Shown here piece after piece: positions 5,023-7,991 of a stretch of 7,991 nt of DNA. The translations under genes were made by a program, and so were the position numbers. How positions within the stretch are numbered: the stretch's first letter is position 1; each line of letters begins with the position of its first letter. The notes under the pieces are model-generated. The model was not told the DNA's origin. It ran no database searches and saw only the letters and a program-made list of their open reading frames with translations. The stretch is from Prolixibacteraceae bacterium (GTDB lineage: Bacteria; Bacteroidota; Bacteroidia; Bacteroidales; Prolixibacteraceae): contig JAQIDF010000170.1 of the NCBI GenBank assembly GCA_027858145.1, positions 1 through 7,991 on the forward strand, in the 5' to 3' direction.

Positions 5023-5592
5023 ATGCTCGAAAACTACAATGTAATACTGGCTTCAAAGTCACCAAGAAGAAAGCACCTACTTAGCGAACTGGGTATAAAC
5101 TTTAAAATTGTATCGAAAGATGTAGCAGAGATACATCCCGAAAATCTTGAAATATTAAAAGTACCTGAATACCTTGCAAAACTTAAAGCTGAACCCTTTT
5201 TCAACGAGGTTGATGATAAAACACTGGTTATTACTTCAGATACCATTGTTACCATCGACAATGAAATACTGGGCAAACCCCGGGATCACGAAGAAGCTGT
5301 TGAGATGCTGAATAAATTATCGGGGCGCACACACACCGTGGCTACAGGTGTGTTTTTGTACAATAAAAACCGCGAGGTGGGCTTCACTGCCACAACCGAT
5401 GTAACTTTCAAAAAACTAACAAATGACGAAATCGAGTATTATATCAAAAACTTCAACCCTTATGATAAAGCCGGCGGATATGGAATACAGGAATGGTTTG
5501 GCTACGTGGCAGTTGAAAAAATCAACGGCTCATATTTCAATGTAATGGGACTACCTGTACACAAATTATATGAAGAGCTTTGTAAATTTTAG
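5023..5592 (+). CDS. maf: Maf-family nucleoside triphosphate pyrophosphatase
   Basis: This 189-residue protein shows the complete Maf signature: ASKSPRR (10-16, phosphate-binding), SDT (72-74, catalytic Asp73), GKP (84-86), GRTHTVATGV (101-110), YDKAGGYGIQ (147-156) with E157, and GSYFNVMGLP (169-178). Length is typical. Maf/YhdE enzymes hydrolyse non-canonical or pyrimidine nucleoside triphosphates (dTTP, UTP and modified forms) to the monophosphate, a house-cleaning role linked in some bacteria to septum arrest. The exact specificity cannot be assigned from this view. The ATG at 5023 lies 5 bp after kdsC and has no Shine-Dalgarno sequence, in line with the other right-hand genes. Its stop overlaps the stop of the convergent membrane-protein gene by 4 bp, with no terminator between them. 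Confidence 0.93.
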   Translation: MLENYNVILASKSPRRKHLLSELGINFKIVSKDVAEIHPENLEILKVPEYLAKLKAEPFFNEVDDKTLVITSDTIVTIDNEILGKPRDHEEAVEMLNKLSGRTHTVATGVFLYNKNREVGFTATTDVTFKKLTNDEIEYYIKNFNPYDKAGGYGIQEWFGYVAVEKINGSYFNVMGLPVHKLYEELCKF

Positions 5593-6590
5593 AGTTCACT
5601 GAAACAATATATCAGGCTAAATTGCTGCTGTTGATCCAATACATCGTTTGCAAAGTGGAACGACCATGAAAACCGGCCCTTGACCCGGTCGAAACTAAAT
5701 GGCGTAACATAAAACCGAACCCTGGAGTAACTGTCTGTTGTATTATAAAAGTTATCGCCATGCGAAAAGTCGTGCTCACTGCCATATTTCAGAAATGCCT
5801 CAACACCAAAACCTTTGTAATCCAGAACAACTTCAGAGTATGAAGAACTTTTTAAATTGAACGAAGAACCATTTTCGCGGTCACGGAAAGCTGAACTTAA
5901 AATTCCGGTTTTTACAGTCAGGATCGTAAATGGCGTAAGCGATGAAAAGTCGTACCCGGCTAACAATAAAGCCCCGGTGTAATCTTTTATATATTCCCCT
6001 TCATAAAAACCCATTCTTCCGGCATCATGAAACATATACCAGTATTCTTCAAAAATAAAGTTCCCGGGGTTTTGCCTCCCGGTAAACCCGGCCATAAATT
6101 GTTCATGACGAACAGAATCCTGACGGCTAACCCAATCGGTAAAAACGTTCATCTTTGTATTGCCGTTACGATAACTAACTAATAAACCATCAACTGTCGG
6201 GTTGTAATATTCGTAACGCTCCGACACAATCGCATGAGGATAATCAACATTCCCTTTTCGCATAAAGGCACCCATTTTAAAACCCCACTTAACTCCATCA
6301 AAAGCATAATACAATATAGGTTGAGGATTCAACTCTAACAGCCCCGCCCCATATTCATAAAAATAACTCAGTCCGGCCCTAAACCGGTGAACAGAATCTA
6401 TTCGTGTACCAACATCGAAATTAAGGCGCGAACCCAAAATGGTTTCTGGTGCATTGTATTCACTAAAATATTCACGGTTGTCGCCAATCCCATCATATTG
6501 AAGCCCGTATTCAAATTTTTGAGCAAAAAGGTGGATGGGCAACAGGCAAAACAGTAACCCAAACAGTGCCAAAAAGGTATAACGTAACAT
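5589..6590 (-). CDS. Predicted outer-membrane beta-barrel protein, function unknown
   Basis: This protein (333 residues from my start) has a clear signal peptide, MLRYTFLALFGLLFCLL then PIHLFAQ, with likely cleavage before KFEYGLQ. The mature part consists of alternating aromatic/polar segments rich in Tyr, Phe, Gly and Asn (GFKMGAFMRKG, RFRAGLSYFYEYG, LLLAGYDFSS, RVRFYVTPFSF), as expected for antiparallel transmembrane beta strands. I do not recognise the family. It probably sits in the outer membrane as a porin-like or structural barrel. I chose the ATG at 6590 because it starts the signal peptide directly; an in-frame ATG at 6638 would add 16 charged residues and overlap the divergent promoter box at 6615-6622. 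The 3' end overlaps maf by 4 bp, tail to tail. No metal, TonB or lipoprotein motif is visible. Confidence 0.72.
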   Translation of the reverse strand: MLRYTFLALFGLLFCLLPIHLFAQKFEYGLQYDGIGDNREYFSEYNAPETILGSRLNFDVGTRIDSVHRFRAGLSYFYEYGAGLLELNPQPILYYAFDGVKWGFKMGAFMRKGNVDYPHAIVSERYEYYNPTVDGLLVSYRNGNTKMNVFTDWVSRQDSVRHEQFMAGFTGRQNPGNFIFEEYWYMFHDAGRMGFYEGEYIKDYTGALLLAGYDFSSLTPFTILTVKTGILSSAFRDRENGSSFNLKSSSYSEVVLDYKGFGVEAFLKYGSEHDFSHGDNFYNTTDSYSRVRFYVTPFSFDRVKGRFSWSFHFANDVLDQQQQFSLIYCFSEL

Positions 6591-6614
6591 AGTTATAAAT
6601 GTGTTGAATTTTTT

Positions 6615-6622
6615 TATTTTTG
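6615..6622 (+). promoter_or_regulatory. Bacteroidota-type -7 box before the glycosyltransferase
   Basis: TATTTTTG followed by CAG fits the Bacteroidota -7 consensus TAnnTTTG and lies 18 bases before the ATG at 6641. The 50-bp divergent gap between the two genes also has to hold the leftward promoter of the beta-barrel gene. I could not place the -33 element with confidence; the nearest TTG (6604-6606) is too close. Confidence 0.5.
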
Positions 6623-6640
6623 CAGTAAAAATAGTCAAAC

Positions 6641-7991
6641 ATGTTCAGTTCAAAACTAAAAGACCTTAAAAAAGACAACCTTTTTTATATTGGCTTATTC
6701 ATTTTTGTTATCCAAAATATATTTTCGGCTGCAACTACCGGTGTGCATTTTGATGAAGCATATTACTGGCTTTACTCCCAACAACCTGCCCTGGGCTATT
6801 TCGACCATCCACCTGTAGTTTCATGGCTTATTTTTGTTGGACGAAATCTTATGGGCGGCACAATTGGCCTCCGGCTCATGACTGTGGTTTTATCAACTTT
6901 ATCAATCACTTTAATATGGGAACTGGTAAAACCTTACGGAAACAGGCCTGTGTTATTCTGGTCGATCATTTACACCATTATTTTAATACATCCATACTCA
7001 TTTGTTGCCACTCCCGATGCCCCCTTGTTGTTCTTTTCAATTTTGTTTTTCTTCTTTTACAAGAAATTTCTCGAAGAATCTTCATTTACAAATATTTTTC
7101 TACTGGCACTGTCAACCAGTCTGATGATTTACTCTAAGTATCATGGCGTATTAGTCGCTGGTTTTGTTATAATATCAAACCTTAAACTATTAAAAGAAAA
7201 ACGCTTCTGGTATTATGCCCTCCTTGTCATTATCTTTCTTATTCCACACTTGATCTGGCAATTCAACCACGATTTTGTGTCGTTTAAATATCATTTAATT
7301 GACCGCCAAAATGCACCTTACTCCATACTCCTTTCGTTAGAATATATTGTGGTTGAATTTTTCCTGATGGGCGGTTTAATAAGTTGGATTTTATTGCCAA
7401 AAATGTTCGGCAGAAAACCGCAGGACAAATGGGAAAAAGGGTTAAAATGGATGGGCATAGGCATATTGGTCTTCTTTTTATTCAGCACTTCAGGTGGCCG
7501 TTACGAAGCCCACTGGACACTTGTTGCCACTATTCCGCTAATCATTTTGTCGTACAGCACCCTATGCAAAACAAACAAATGGAACAAATGGATCCACACA
7601 TCGGGAGCTGTTTCATTGTTTTTAATCATCGCAGCACGAATTGTACTTACCACTCCACTGGCAAACGATGTAAAGGCTTTTTCGCTTTTTTACGGCTGGG
7701 ATAAAGATGCCCGCGAACTTCAGGCTCATGTGAAAGATCATCCGGTTGTTTTCCAGGATGAATGGCACAGGGCTTCACGCTTTGCCTTTTATACTCAAAA
7801 TACTGAAGTTACCAATCTCAATTCAGCCCAATACCGCAGAAACCAATTTGATATATGGGACAAAGACGAAGAATTAACCGGTGATACCGTTTACATAGTT
7901 TCAAAAAATGAATACCAGTTTGAAAATCCGGCAATAGTTGAAACAGGGAAAGAGACATGGTACATCGAGAAAATAAAGAACTTCAGAAGCT
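6641..7991 (+). CDS. ArnT/PMT-type membrane glycosyltransferase (family 39-like), 3' truncated
   Basis: The open frame runs from the ATG at 6641 to the window edge (450 codons, no stop). The N-terminus has a membrane helix (about 14-30), then the hallmark first periplasmic loop HFDEAYYW (36-43) with the catalytic-type Asp-Glu pair, and GYFDHPP (52-58). Several membrane helices follow to about residue 340. After them comes a soluble C-terminal region (DEWHRASRFAFYTQN and beyond) that is likely periplasmic. GT39/GT83 enzymes such as ArnT move a sugar from a polyprenyl-phosphate carrier to lipid A, protein or another envelope acceptor; the acceptor here is not known. It could be reached with lipopolysaccharide genes such as the nearby kdsC in mind, but no polymyxin-resistance (arn) genes are seen. 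No Shine-Dalgarno precedes the ATG. The family is usually 450-550 residues, so little may be missing. Confidence 0.87.
   Translation, partial: MFSSKLKDLKKDNLFYIGLFIFVIQNIFSAATTGVHFDEAYYWLYSQQPALGYFDHPPVVSWLIFVGRNLMGGTIGLRLMTVVLSTLSITLIWELVKPYGNRPVLFWSIIYTIILIHPYSFVATPDAPLLFFSILFFFFYKKFLEESSFTNIFLLALSTSLMIYSKYHGVLVAGFVIISNLKLLKEKRFWYYALLVIIFLIPHLIWQFNHDFVSFKYHLIDRQNAPYSILLSLEYIVVEFFLMGGLISWILLPKMFGRKPQDKWEKGLKWMGIGILVFFLFSTSGGRYEAHWTLVATIPLIILSYSTLCKTNKWNKWIHTSGAVSLFLIIAARIVLTTPLANDVKAFSLFYGWDKDARELQAHVKDHPVVFQDEWHRASRFAFYTQNTEVTNLNSAQYRRNQFDIWDKDEELTGDTVYIVSKNEYQFENPAIVETGKETWYIEKIKNFRS

Noticed and set aside
6823..7704. Two plus-strand frames of about 105 codons inside the glycosyltransferase
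   Set aside because: Both lie in another frame of the long glycosyltransferase frame, which has the DE and GYFDHPP motifs.

Overview
The window looks like two pieces of DNA from different bacterial lineages, joined inside or next to a tRNA-Arg gene at about 3436-3512. To the left (1-3435), all genes run leftward, have recognisable Shine-Dalgarno sequences, and belong to families I associate with marine-type Gammaproteobacteria. To the right (3513-7991), the genes form a typical Bacteroidota (Bacteroidetes) block. None of the four right-hand starts I could check has a Shine-Dalgarno sequence, and three promoter boxes fit the Bacteroidota -7 consensus TAnnTTTG.

Left part. A non-coding stretch (1-534) carries an intrinsic terminator, a perfect 20-bp inverted repeat and one copy of a dispersed repeat. 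Then come four leftward genes, in transcription order: a small exported histidine-rich protein (2955-2518), a HupE/UreJ-family membrane protein (2425-1709), a 'transmembrane anchor' protein (1686-1051) and a small exported DUF6488-type protein (891-535). A second, palindromic copy of the dispersed repeat separates the last two genes. The histidine-rich protein and the HupE/UreJ relative suggest envelope handling of a transition metal such as Ni, Co, Zn or Cu. The metal and the mechanism are not shown by the sequence.

Junction. The tRNA-Arg(TCT) has perfect D, anticodon and T stems, but its acceptor stem has two mismatches and one wobble pair. Its 3' strand (with encoded CCA) would fit a different 5' strand, of the E. 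coli argU kind. It therefore looks like a hybrid of two tRNA-Arg genes. The simplest explanation is a chimeric metagenome join in conserved tRNA sequence; integration of an element at the tRNA 3' end is the alternative.

Right part. A Rossmann/DUF2520 protein, a KdsC-like HAD phosphatase and a Maf nucleotide pyrophosphatase form a tight rightward operon (gaps of 2 and 5 bp). A predicted outer-membrane beta-barrel protein converges on maf with a 4-bp overlap. A divergent ArnT/PMT-type glycosyltransferase runs off the right edge. Together these suggest Gram-negative envelope biogenesis (KDO synthesis, glycan transfer) plus nucleotide housekeeping. I see no IS element, CRISPR array, integrase or phage gene.
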